Notes under the pieces: generated by a model
Told to the model about the DNA's origin: nothing
Database searches by the model: none
Seen by the model: the letters and a program-made list of their open reading frames with translations, nothing else
Program-made: the position numbers and the translations under genes
Assembly: GCA_041583135.1 (NCBI GenBank)
Contig: JBFHGJ010000193.1
Location: 1 to 5,108, forward strand
Direction: 5' to 3'
Length of the DNA stretch: 5,108 nt
DNA from: JABSOG01 sp041583135
GTDB lineage: Bacteria; Pseudomonadota; Gammaproteobacteria; Enterobacterales; Alteromonadaceae
In this document: positions 1 through 5,108 of the stretch, one piece after another
Numbering within the stretch: the first letter of the stretch is position 1
Layout: every line of letters begins with the position of its first letter

Positions 1-141
1 TTACAACCTAGGGTTTGAGCCTGAAAAACTGAATGAGATTGAGTAACAACATTGCTCAGTAAGATTTTGAGTATTTAGAGAAAAGTGCTTATCACATACA
101 GGGGTCTGGCTGGCGGAATATTATTCGGAAATATACCTATG
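1..141. other. Intergenic sequence with no supported gene
   Basis: This stretch lies downstream of the porin terminator and runs to the window edge. Both strands were read. The minus strand has an open frame from 120 down to a TAA at 1-3, but it has no ATG, no ribosome site and no recognisable protein. The plus strand has only short frames. No convincing hairpin, promoter or repeat was seen, apart from weak 4-5 base inverted matches around 28-60. Confidence 0.6.
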
Positions 142-167
142 CCACAAAGGTGGGCGTTGCGCCCACC
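142..167 (-). terminator. Rho-independent terminator of the porin gene
   Basis: A perfect 8-bp GC-rich inverted repeat has arms GGTGGGCG (149-156) and CGCCCACC (160-167) around a 3-base loop. Read on the minus strand, the hairpin is followed by TTTGTGG, a short, interrupted U tract. It begins 19 bases past the porin stop codon, the expected place. On the plus strand the hairpin is followed by AAAA, so it should act only for minus-strand transcription. The short U tract is the main weakness. Confidence 0.72.
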
Positions 168-186
168 AAAATCAGCGCTGGTACGA

Positions 187-1368
187 TTAGAACTTGGTAT
201 TGACCATAAACCAGAATTTACTGGTGTCGGTTGCATAGTCATCGGCATCGTATTTGGCATACTTGGCCAATAAGGTCGTGGTTTTGTGCACCTTATAACT
301 GACCACCAGGTCAAGTTCATTGCCATAGTCAGCATCGCCTTCCACGGCACTGAAGATGTGATAAACCGCTGCGAGTTTAACGCCGTTGATTGCGGTTGCC
401 AGTTTGCCGTAGTAGTCACGAACACCGTTGCCCGGAGTACCTAAGAACTTATCGGCAAAGCCTTGGAATTTATGTTTAGTGGCCAAAGGCGTTTGAAAGC
501 CATAGGCGCCATCGTCACTGCCCAAGTGCTCCATACCCAGTGTCGCTTTAACTTTACCAAAAGCCTTGGTCGCATCGAGTGCTAAAAAGTTGACATCATA
601 GTCTCCCTTTGATTGGGTCGCGAATGCACTGTGTATAGAGAAACCATCAAAGTTGCCGTTGTAATCAACGCCAATGGTGTCGATGGCCTCTGAGGTGTCA
701 AAGTCCAATAGATGCACAAACGCAGTCATACTGTGTTTATCGTTAAAGTGATAAAAGCCATGTGCGAGATGAAAATCGCCATCGACTTCATCCTTGGCGC
801 CATCAGGGCCAAAAATGGTGTTTACTTTACTGACATAGGCATAGTCGAAGGTAAATTTATCACTGGCTTTATAGTTGAGGCGCACGCCGTCATAGGTCTG
901 TTCATTTTGCCGCCACGCAACACCGCCGACAAAACGTTGGTCGCCTACCACAATGCGCTGACGACCGGCAGTAACAGTGAAGTTGCCAGTGTTGTAACTC
1001 ACATTGAGCTGATTGAGATCTGTGCCAGTCGGATCGGCGACAACCGGATACTCGGTTTTAGGGTTCACGCCTGACGCATCGTTGTAGTCATCAGCGCCAA
1101 TCGTCGCAACATGGTCCAGTTCGGCGTTGACCTTAAAGCCGTTGACGACACCACTGGTCCAAGTAATGCGCGCTTTTAAGGTTGATGCGGTGGCCGACTC
1201 GTCAATGCCATCTTGATCGACCGTTTCAAAACGGTATCTGAGGTTAAAATTTGTTTTACTGTCCTTAATAAAACTGCCTGTTTCTGCCAACAAGGTTGGC
1301 GAAAATAGTCCGGCACTTAACAATACAACAGCGATTGAAGTCGGTTTAAACAATTTTTTATCAGTCAT
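187..1368 (-). CDS. Outer-membrane beta-barrel porin, alginate-export-like family
   Basis: Predicted outer-membrane channel of 393 residues. The N-terminus is a typical Sec signal peptide: KK near the start, a hydrophobic stretch at about residues 11-27, and probable cleavage after LLA at 28, leaving a mature chain of about 365 residues. The mature part alternates polar and hydrophobic residues, is rich in Asp, Gly and aromatics, and ends in Phe (VNTKF), the usual C-terminal signal for barrel assembly. Residues 135-164, beginning GRQRIVVGDQRFVGG, resemble the alginate-export-type porin family (about 400 residues, OprE/AlgE-like barrels); this is recalled similarity, not a search result. The start is supported by AAGGA at 1378-1382, 9 bases before the ATG. 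It is transcribed divergently from moeB, with an FNR box upstream and a terminator after the stop, so it is probably monocistronic and induced without oxygen. The substrate is unknown. Nitrate or nitrite is a guess from the neighbours; no residue shows it. Confidence 0.82.
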   Translation of the reverse strand: MTDKKLFKPTSIAVVLLSAGLFSPTLLAETGSFIKDSKTNFNLRYRFETVDQDGIDESATASTLKARITWTSGVVNGFKVNAELDHVATIGADDYNDASGVNPKTEYPVVADPTGTDLNQLNVSYNTGNFTVTAGRQRIVVGDQRFVGGVAWRQNEQTYDGVRLNYKASDKFTFDYAYVSKVNTIFGPDGAKDEVDGDFHLAHGFYHFNDKHSMTAFVHLLDFDTSEAIDTIGVDYNGNFDGFSIHSAFATQSKGDYDVNFLALDATKAFGKVKATLGMEHLGSDDGAYGFQTPLATKHKFQGFADKFLGTPGNGVRDYYGKLATAINGVKLAAVYHIFSAVEGDADYGNELDLVVSYKVHKTTTLLAKYAKYDADDYATDTSKFWFMVNTKF

Positions 1369-1410
1369 CTCAAGATGTCCTTAACGTTTCAACTATAAAG
1401 TAATGCCACA

Positions 1411-1416
1411 AATGTA
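1411..1416 (-). promoter_or_regulatory. Candidate -10 element of the porin promoter
   Basis: On the minus strand TACATT (1416 down to 1411) matches the sigma-70 -10 consensus TATAAT at four of six positions, including T1, A2 and T6. It predicts a start near A1404, giving a leader of about 35 bases before the porin ATG. No good -35 hexamer precedes it, as expected when an activator occupies that position. The FNR box centre is exactly 41.5 bases upstream of the predicted start. The call depends on that geometry; the hexamer alone would be weak. Confidence 0.5.
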
Positions 1417-1438
1417 TGCCTGCAAAAGCCATAAAGAC

Positions 1439-1452
1439 TTGACCGAAATCAA
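1439..1452. promoter_or_regulatory. FNR/EtrA/Anr-type operator
   Basis: The sequence TTGACCGAAATCAA matches the FNR consensus TTGAT-N4-ATCAA at nine of ten defined positions; the only mismatch is C for T at position 5. FNR (EtrA in Shewanella, Anr in pseudomonads) is an iron-sulfur activator that works when oxygen is absent. The site centre (1445.5) is 77 bases from the porin ATG and fits class II activation of that gene. It is 137 bases from the moeB ATG, which is far for direct class II control of moeB unless there is a distal start site near 1487. Confidence 0.75.
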
Positions 1453-1457
1453 TATTT

Positions 1458-1470
1458 GGTAGCGCTTACC
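1458..1470. promoter_or_regulatory. Proximal copy of GGTA-N5-TACC palindrome
   Basis: GGTAGCGCTTACC is a 4-5-4 inverted repeat. The same GGTA-N5-TACC pattern recurs at 1501-1513, 43 bases away, which is about four helical turns. It sits just upstream of the FNR box, centred about 60 bases upstream of the predicted porin start. It may be the weaker half of a two-site operator for an unidentified dimeric regulator. TACCCAC (1467-1473) is one base off the NarL/NarP heptamer TACYYMT, but the arms are not arranged as the usual 7-2-7 site. Confidence 0.4.
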
Positions 1471-1497
1471 CACTGTAATTATGCGCCGTCACAATGA

Positions 1498-1516
1498 GTA
1501 GGTATGTGCTACCTAC
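1498..1516. promoter_or_regulatory. Distal 7-5-7 palindrome, likely operator
   Basis: GTAGGTATGTGCTACCTAC is a perfect 7-bp inverted repeat with a 5-base spacer. It contains the second copy of GGTA-N5-TACC (1501-1513). It is flanked by direct repeats ACAATGAG at 1491-1498 and 1515-1522, each overlapping the palindrome edge. Its centre (1507) is about 53 bases upstream of the predicted moeB start and about 103 upstream of the predicted porin start, so it could serve either gene. A palindrome this size suits a dimeric DNA-binding protein. I do not recognise the regulator. It is not an FNR, NsrR, CRP or classic NarP 7-2-7 site. Confidence 0.5.
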
Positions 1517-1525
1517 AATGAGATA

Positions 1526-1553
1526 TTGTTGAATTTGAACGCTTGTTTATCAT
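1526..1553 (+). promoter_or_regulatory. Candidate sigma-70 promoter for moeB
   Basis: TATCAT (1548-1553) matches the -10 consensus at five of six positions. TTGTTG (1526-1531), 16 bases upstream, is a poor -35 with only TTG in common. The predicted start lies near 1560, leaving a leader of about 22 bases that contains AAAGGAG. A weak -35 suggests dependence on an activator or modest expression. This is a pattern call only. Confidence 0.4.
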
Positions 1554-1582
1554 GTATGGCTGACATCAAAGGAGCGTATTAA

Positions 1583-2359
1583 ATGACCCAAAGCTCGCAC
1601 CACAAATCATTATCTTATGATCAACTTTTGCGTTATAGCCGCCATATTATGATGCCCCAAGTAGACATTGACGGTCAGGAAAAGCTGTGGAACAGCAAGG
1701 TATTGATCATCGGTGTCGGCGGACTTGGCTGCACTGCGTCGCAATATCTTGCCGCCTCAGGTGTCGGTTCGTTCACCCTGATAGACGATGATGTTGTTGA
1801 CCGGACTAACCTGCAAAGACAAGTGCTACATAAAGAGTCGGCAGTTGGCTTAAAAAAAGTCGAGTCTGCGCTGAGGTCATTGCATGAGATCAATAGTGAA
1901 GTCTCGGTAGCGTCGTTTGATACTAGGTTAGCGACCACTGAACTACTCAAACAAGTGGCTCAACATGATGTCGTTCTTGATTGCAGCGATAATTTGGCGA
2001 CGCGCAACCAACTCAACTTTGTCTGTCACCTGAGCAAAACCCCCTTGATATCCGGCGCCGCCATTCGCATGGAAGGACAGGTGTCAACCTATACCATGCA
2101 AGCTGGAACCCCTTGTTATCAATGCCTCAGCAATCAGTTTGCCGAGCAGGTTTTAACCTGCTCCGAAGCAGGGATCCTATCACCTGTCGTTGGCTTGGTT
2201 GGGAGTATTCAGGCGACCGAATGCTTAAAACTGCTGATGGACGTTGGCGATCTGCTCAGTGCCAAACTGCTAGTGATTGATGCCGCAACCATGCAATTTA
2301 CCCCCTTTAAAATCAACCCTAGCCCCAGCTGTAACGTCTGCTGTGAACATCAAGGCTAA
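1583..2359 (+). CDS. moeB: Molybdopterin-synthase adenylyltransferase MoeB
   Basis: E1-like cytoplasmic enzyme of molybdenum-cofactor synthesis. It adenylates the C-terminal glycine of MoaD so that it can become the thiocarboxylate that delivers sulfur in molybdopterin synthase. The 258 residues fit the family (about 250). The nucleotide loop GVGGLG is at 44-49. Residues expected to bind ATP and magnesium are present: R20, D68, R79 (in NLQRQ), K92 and D136 (in DCSDN). GAAIRMEGQ (158-166) is typical of MoeB. The zinc site is complete: C178/C181 in CYQC and C250/C253 in CNVC. The conserved cysteine is C193 in LTCSEAG. The LTCSEAG and GSIQATE stretches favour MoeB over ThiF. The start is set by AAAGGAG at 1568-1574, 8 bases before the ATG. 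No moeA is beside it. It is followed after 27 bases by the hemerythrin gene, probably as one transcript. Standing beside narK and nnrS, it may supply cofactor for nitrate reductase (inference). Confidence 0.93.
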   Translation: MTQSSHHKSLSYDQLLRYSRHIMMPQVDIDGQEKLWNSKVLIIGVGGLGCTASQYLAASGVGSFTLIDDDVVDRTNLQRQVLHKESAVGLKKVESALRSLHEINSEVSVASFDTRLATTELLKQVAQHDVVLDCSDNLATRNQLNFVCHLSKTPLISGAAIRMEGQVSTYTMQAGTPCYQCLSNQFAEQVLTCSEAGILSPVVGLVGSIQATECLKLLMDVGDLLSAKLLVIDAATMQFTPFKINPSPSCNVCCEHQG

Positions 2360-2386
2360 CTTTCATACAGTAATAAGGAGTTTGTC

Positions 2387-2818
2387 ATGCCCCATTCCAT
2401 CACTGAGTTTTTTGAGCAAGACCACGCCAGACTCGACAAGCTATTTGGCGAGTTTCAAAGCGCCGCTGAACATCTTGACACGGCCAAAGCCATTTTCGCG
2501 TCATTTAAAAGCGGATTAGAACAACATATCGAGTGGGAAGAACAATTGTTATTTCCCGAAGTTGAGCAGGCTGCTGGATTTCCAGCGAACACTGGACCTA
2601 CCCACGTTATGAGGCTGGAACATATTGAAATAAAGGCCTGTCTTGCGCTCATCGAAGACAAACTAAACGCTCAGCAAGACTCTCATTTAGAGCAGCAGCG
2701 CTTACTTGATGTTTTAGCGCAGCACAATATGAAAGAAGAACGTATTTTATATCCCATGAGCGACCAATCCATTTCTCCACAGACCATCAATAGCATTCTT
2801 GATAAGTGCCTTAGCTAA
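2387..2818 (+). CDS. Hemerythrin-like HHE-domain di-iron protein
   Basis: Small cytoplasmic protein of 143 residues, essentially a single four-helix hemerythrin domain, with no signal peptide or membrane segment. Likely iron ligands, in order: H13 (EQDH), H47 and E51 (HIEWE), H79 (MRLEH), H113 and E117 (HNMKE). Four His and two Glu in this order match the di-iron site of YtfE/RIC proteins, which help cells recover from nitric-oxide damage to iron-sulfur proteins. Unlike most RIC proteins (about 220 residues) it lacks an N-terminal ScdA-type domain. AAGGAG at 2375-2380, 6 bases before the ATG, fixes the start. The gene lies 27 bases after moeB and converges on nnrS, another gene linked to NO. 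Roles could include NO or oxygen sensing, iron storage or iron-center repair; the sequence does not decide among them. The stop codon lies in the palindrome CTTAGCTAAG (2810-2819). Confidence 0.88.
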   Translation: MPHSITEFFEQDHARLDKLFGEFQSAAEHLDTAKAIFASFKSGLEQHIEWEEQLLFPEVEQAAGFPANTGPTHVMRLEHIEIKACLALIEDKLNAQQDSHLEQQRLLDVLAQHNMKEERILYPMSDQSISPQTINSILDKCLS

Positions 2819-2834
2819 GTATCCGGCAGGTCAT

Positions 2835-2860
2835 GGCGTAGCTGATCACTTAGCTACGCC
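2835..2860. terminator. Hairpin between convergent genes, possible bidirectional terminator
   Basis: A perfect 9-bp inverted repeat, GGCGTAGCT (2835-2843) and AGCTACGCC (2852-2860), extends in RNA by G-U and A-U pairs to 11 bp with a 4-base loop. It is 17 bases past the hemerythrin stop and 34 past the nnrS stop. No T run follows it on either strand (GCAAATC on plus, ATGACC on minus), so it is not a textbook intrinsic terminator. It may stabilise 3' ends or assist factor-dependent termination from both sides. Confidence 0.5.
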
Positions 2861-2893
2861 GCAAATCAATTGACCACCAACCCAGCAGCTATC

Positions 2894-4084
2894 CTATCCC
2901 GGTCTCCCGTCAAGCCTAGGCTGAGTCAAAACCGGCCAATACACTATGCTGAAAACCACAAAGCCGTAACACCATAAAACCGTCGAAGCATATATCGATG
3001 CTAAATACCAATCGGCTTGGCCAAAGACGCTCAATACTCGAATACAACCAGCAACAATTACGGCAATAAATGCACTCGGTATCAACATTGACACTTGCAA
3101 GGGTCTGCCACTATGGCCCAAGGACACTCGAGACATCATAGCCAAAATCATACTCCCCATCGCACCGGCGGTTAAACCATGTAGCAACGAGCCGAGTGGA
3201 TAATCACCTGTGGCAAAATGCCAAGCCAAGGCAAAAAATGTGATGGGAATAAACAGATAGGCCAAATGCAAACTCCACAACAGGGGAATGGGCAGAGTTT
3301 TAATGAATTTCCAGCGTAGCCAACGCAAGAGGTTGGCAAAACCGGCGACGGCAAACAACAGCGCGAAAACGACGTTAAAATCACTTTGGCTGTGCAAGTT
3401 TAGTAAAAAACCAAAAGCGAGCAGCCATACAGATACCAGACTCAACAACTCGATGGATTTTATCGGCGCAGGCTTTTGAAACTGGCAGGCATTGGCAGTA
3501 AAAAATGGAATGACTCTACCGCCCATCACCGTCATGACTAAGGTGATCAACAAAATAGCCGCATAAGCACCATGAGACAAAGACACCTCATAGGTTAAGA
3601 AGTTACAAACCGACAGCAACAGCAACACCGGGATGAAAAACAGGTTTCTGTACTGTTTGATCTTGATAATAGGACGGGCTAAAAAAAATGCAGCCAATGG
3701 TAAAAACAGCAGGTCAAGCGTCATCACCAGCCAATTGGGCACCGACGCCAAGTTCAATATCAATAACAGCCGTGCGCTTAACCAAACCAACCACAAGCCA
3801 AACAATGGCCACCCTCTAAGTCCCAATTGGCCAGTCCAATTTTGTACCGCAGTCAATAGAAATCCGACGATCACCGCACATGCAAAGCCAAATATCATCT
3901 CATGAGCATGCCACCACAATGCGCCTTGAGTAGGAGAAAACGCAATTTGTCCTGTGACAACCGCGCCCCATAACGACACGACAACAACCGCCAAAATTCC
4001 GGCACTGAGAAATAAGGGGCGAAAGCCCAATCGAAATAAAGCAGGGATCTTCTGCTCTTGCGCACTATCTGTAATGTTTAACAT
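2894..4084 (-). CDS. nnrS: NnrS family heme-copper membrane protein, NO tolerance
   Basis: Integral inner-membrane protein of 396 residues, the usual family size, with about 12 hydrophobic segments from residue 21 to about 385. Family signatures are clear: LFRLGFRPLFL (16-26), WWHAHEMIFGFACAVIVGF (57-75) with H59 and H61, VQNWTGQ (80-86), GGRVIPFFTANA (188-199), HGLTAGAMGSMILAMMSR (302-319) and LGHSGRPL (322-329). NnrS proteins are reported to bind heme and copper and to lower NO stress during denitrification; the conserved histidines are the likely metal ligands. The molecular activity is not settled. The ATG lies one base after the stop of the upstream transporter gene. There is no strong ribosome site (only ACGAGA-like sequence), so translation is probably coupled to that gene. 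It ends facing the hemerythrin gene. Confidence 0.93.
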   Translation of the reverse strand: MLNITDSAQEQKIPALFRLGFRPLFLSAGILAVVVVSLWGAVVTGQIAFSPTQGALWWHAHEMIFGFACAVIVGFLLTAVQNWTGQLGLRGWPLFGLWLVWLSARLLLILNLASVPNWLVMTLDLLFLPLAAFFLARPIIKIKQYRNLFFIPVLLLLSVCNFLTYEVSLSHGAYAAILLITLVMTVMGGRVIPFFTANACQFQKPAPIKSIELLSLVSVWLLAFGFLLNLHSQSDFNVVFALLFAVAGFANLLRWLRWKFIKTLPIPLLWSLHLAYLFIPITFFALAWHFATGDYPLGSLLHGLTAGAMGSMILAMMSRVSLGHSGRPLQVSMLIPSAFIAVIVAGCIRVLSVFGQADWYLASIYASTVLWCYGFVVFSIVYWPVLTQPRLDGRPG

Positions 4085-4085
4085 A

Positions 4086-5108
4086 CTAATCTCGTTCTAG
4101 AAAATTGGTTTCAATGGCATGTTGAACGCGTCGTTGGTGTTGCTCTTGCTGATTGGCAATGTACATCAGCAACATGCAGACTGCCAAAACGCCGTATAAC
4201 AACATAAAACAGGCGCTATAAACCCCAACCCAATCCACCACAAAGCCAAATAGTAGAGGTAAGGTACAGCCACCGAGTGCCCCAACCATTGCGACGGTTC
4301 CACCGACACTGCCCATCTGGGTCGGGTAAGTGTCATAAATGGCCTTAAAGACACTCGCCCGGCCAAATCCCTGAGCAATGCCAATGACAAAAATAAGCCC
4401 GGTAAACAACCAGACATTAACCTCTATGTGCAAAGTCACGTCCTTCTCAACGCCTTCAATCACCATAGACGTCGGAGGATAGCTAAGAAAAAATAAACAG
4501 ACGAGGCAAACCCAAAACACCATCCAGTTCACCGCTCTGGCGCCGTAACGGTCTGCCAGCCAACCACCAGCGGCCCGCACTAGGCTGGAACTGGCAACAA
4601 AAAGCAAAGTAAGCGCCATCGCCTGTGACATGCTGAGCTGATAGGCACTCACGTAGTAGTGCGGCAACCACAATGTCAGCGCTAAGAAACTGCCAAACAC
4701 AAAATAGTAATAAAGACCAAAGCGCCAAACTTTCAGATGCTTCAACGGCTCAAGCTGTACTTTCCAATCACTTTTCGCTTTACGTTCGATAAATGGCGGT
4801 GCAGCAGGGGCGAGAAATCCAAACAACAGCAAAACCAACACCATGCCAAAGGCATAACACACGCCGATAAGCTCAGCGCCAAACTGGGCAATCAATATCG
4901 GCGCCAGTACCAGTGTGATTGCCGCGCCGGCGTTGCCCGCGCCAAATACCCCCATCGCCGCACCTTGATGTTTAGACTCGAACCAGTCAACAACGTAACG
5001 AATGCCAATGGTGAAAGACACACCTGAAATACCAAACAGTAAACCGATCAGTAAATAATCTTGGTAACTTGAGGCATACTTCAATAAGAACAGCGGCGGC
5101 AGCAACAA
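4086..5108 (-). CDS. narK: NarK-type nitrate/nitrite MFS transporter, 5' end missing
   Basis: C-terminal 340 residues of a major facilitator transporter; the frame stays open through the window edge, so the start and roughly the first 100 residues (about three helices) are missing. It moves nitrate and nitrite across the inner membrane, as nitrate/nitrite exchange or nitrate-proton symport. Numbering within this fragment: first nitrate signature FGAGNAGAAITLVLAP (55-70), second GSVGGTVAMVGALGGCTLP (266-284), and the loop GGWLADRYGARA (181-192). R178 just before that loop is at the place of the nitrate-binding arginine of helix 8 in E. coli NarK. GFGRASVFKAIYDTYP (247-262) resembles NarK1/NarK2 of denitrifiers more than assimilatory NasA; this is from memory of the family. 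The tail after about 316 is charged and cytoplasmic. nnrS follows after one base. A TTG at the edge (5106-5108) could be mistaken for a start, but it is only the cut. Confidence 0.92.
   Translation of the reverse strand: MLLPPLFLLKYASSYQDYLLIGLLFGISGVSFTIGIRYVVDWFESKHQGAAMGVFGAGNAGAAITLVLAPILIAQFGAELIGVCYAFGMVLVLLLFGFLAPAAPPFIERKAKSDWKVQLEPLKHLKVWRFGLYYYFVFGSFLALTLWLPHYYVSAYQLSMSQAMALTLLFVASSSLVRAAGGWLADRYGARAVNWMVFWVCLVCLFFLSYPPTSMVIEGVEKDVTLHIEVNVWLFTGLIFVIGIAQGFGRASVFKAIYDTYPTQMGSVGGTVAMVGALGGCTLPLLFGFVVDWVGVYSACFMLLYGVLAVCMLLMYIANQQEQHQRRVQHAIETNFLERD

Noticed and set aside
1..120. Stop-free minus-strand frame ending in TAA at 1-3, possible small peptide
   Set aside because: It has no ATG and no ribosome site, is limited upstream by a TAA at 121-123, and gives no recognisable sequence.
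75..425. Open frame on the minus strand overlapping the porin 3' end
   Set aside because: It runs through the porin coding region and its terminator hairpin in another frame, with no ribosome site and a protein composition unlike a real gene.
1458..1516. Canonical NarP 7-2-7 site
   Set aside because: The heptamer-like arms diverge with a 5-base spacer and most differ from consensus by one base, so it was kept as an unidentified operator.
1583..2359. ThiF (thiamine pathway) instead of MoeB
   Set aside because: The GAAIRMEGQ and LTCSEAG stretches and all aligned catalytic and zinc residues follow MoeB, and no thiamine genes are nearby.
2455..2661. Antisense open frames within the hemerythrin, moeB, nnrS and narK genes
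   Set aside because: They lie opposite well-recognised genes, lack ribosome sites and have composition expected of reverse-frame shadows.
2835..2860. Textbook rho-independent terminator
   Set aside because: The stem is strong but neither strand has a following T run, so it is called only a possible terminator.
5106..5108. TTG at the window edge as the start of the transporter
   Set aside because: The first nitrate signature appears only 55 residues in and about three N-terminal helices are missing, so the frame is cut by the window.
1..5108. CRISPR array, insertion sequence, attachment site, tRNA or rRNA
   Set aside because: No regularly spaced repeats, transposase-like proteins, terminal repeats or RNA-gene signatures were seen on reading both strands.

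Overview
The window looks like chromosomal DNA of a gammaproteobacterium, most plausibly a marine Shewanella- or Alteromonadales-like facultative anaerobe. This rests on the MoeB, NnrS and NarK protein types, the style of the outer-membrane porin, strong AAGGAG-type ribosome sites and an FNR-type operator. The taxonomic guess is inference. The content is nitrate/nitric-oxide metabolism with molybdenum-cofactor support, and there are no mobile elements, tRNAs, rRNAs or CRISPR arrays.

Layout. Bases 1-148 hold no gene I can support. A porin gene (187-1368, minus) follows, with a rho-independent terminator just past its stop (142-167). A 214-base divergent intergenic region (1369-1582) separates the porin from a plus-strand pair, moeB (1583-2359) and a small hemerythrin-domain gene (2387-2818), 27 bases apart and each with a good Shine-Dalgarno. 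A 75-base convergent gap (2819-2893) carries a strong hairpin. On the minus strand nnrS (2894-4084) lies directly downstream of a narK-type nitrate/nitrite transporter (4086-5108). The transporter stop and the nnrS start are one base apart, and the 5' end of narK lies outside the window.

How the genes fit together (inference from families and context). NarK moves nitrate and nitrite across the inner membrane. Nitrate reductases are molybdoenzymes, and MoeB activates MoaD for synthesis of their cofactor. Nitrite reduction yields NO: NnrS is a membrane protein linked to NO tolerance, and the hemerythrin has the 4-His/2-Glu di-iron ligand set of the YtfE/RIC NO-stress proteins. The porin could admit anions or another anaerobic substrate.

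The most informative non-coding part is 1369-1582. It holds a 9/10 FNR box whose centre sits exactly 41.5 bases upstream of the start site predicted from a -10-like element before the porin (class II geometry). It also holds two copies of the palindromic motif GGTA-N5-TACC spaced 43 bases apart, the distal one extended to a perfect 7-5-7 inverted repeat flanked by ACAATGAG direct repeats. I see a coherent anaerobic nitrogen-oxide locus rather than a wholly new system. The unidentified paired operator and the moeB-hemerythrin pairing are the parts least explained by standard knowledge.
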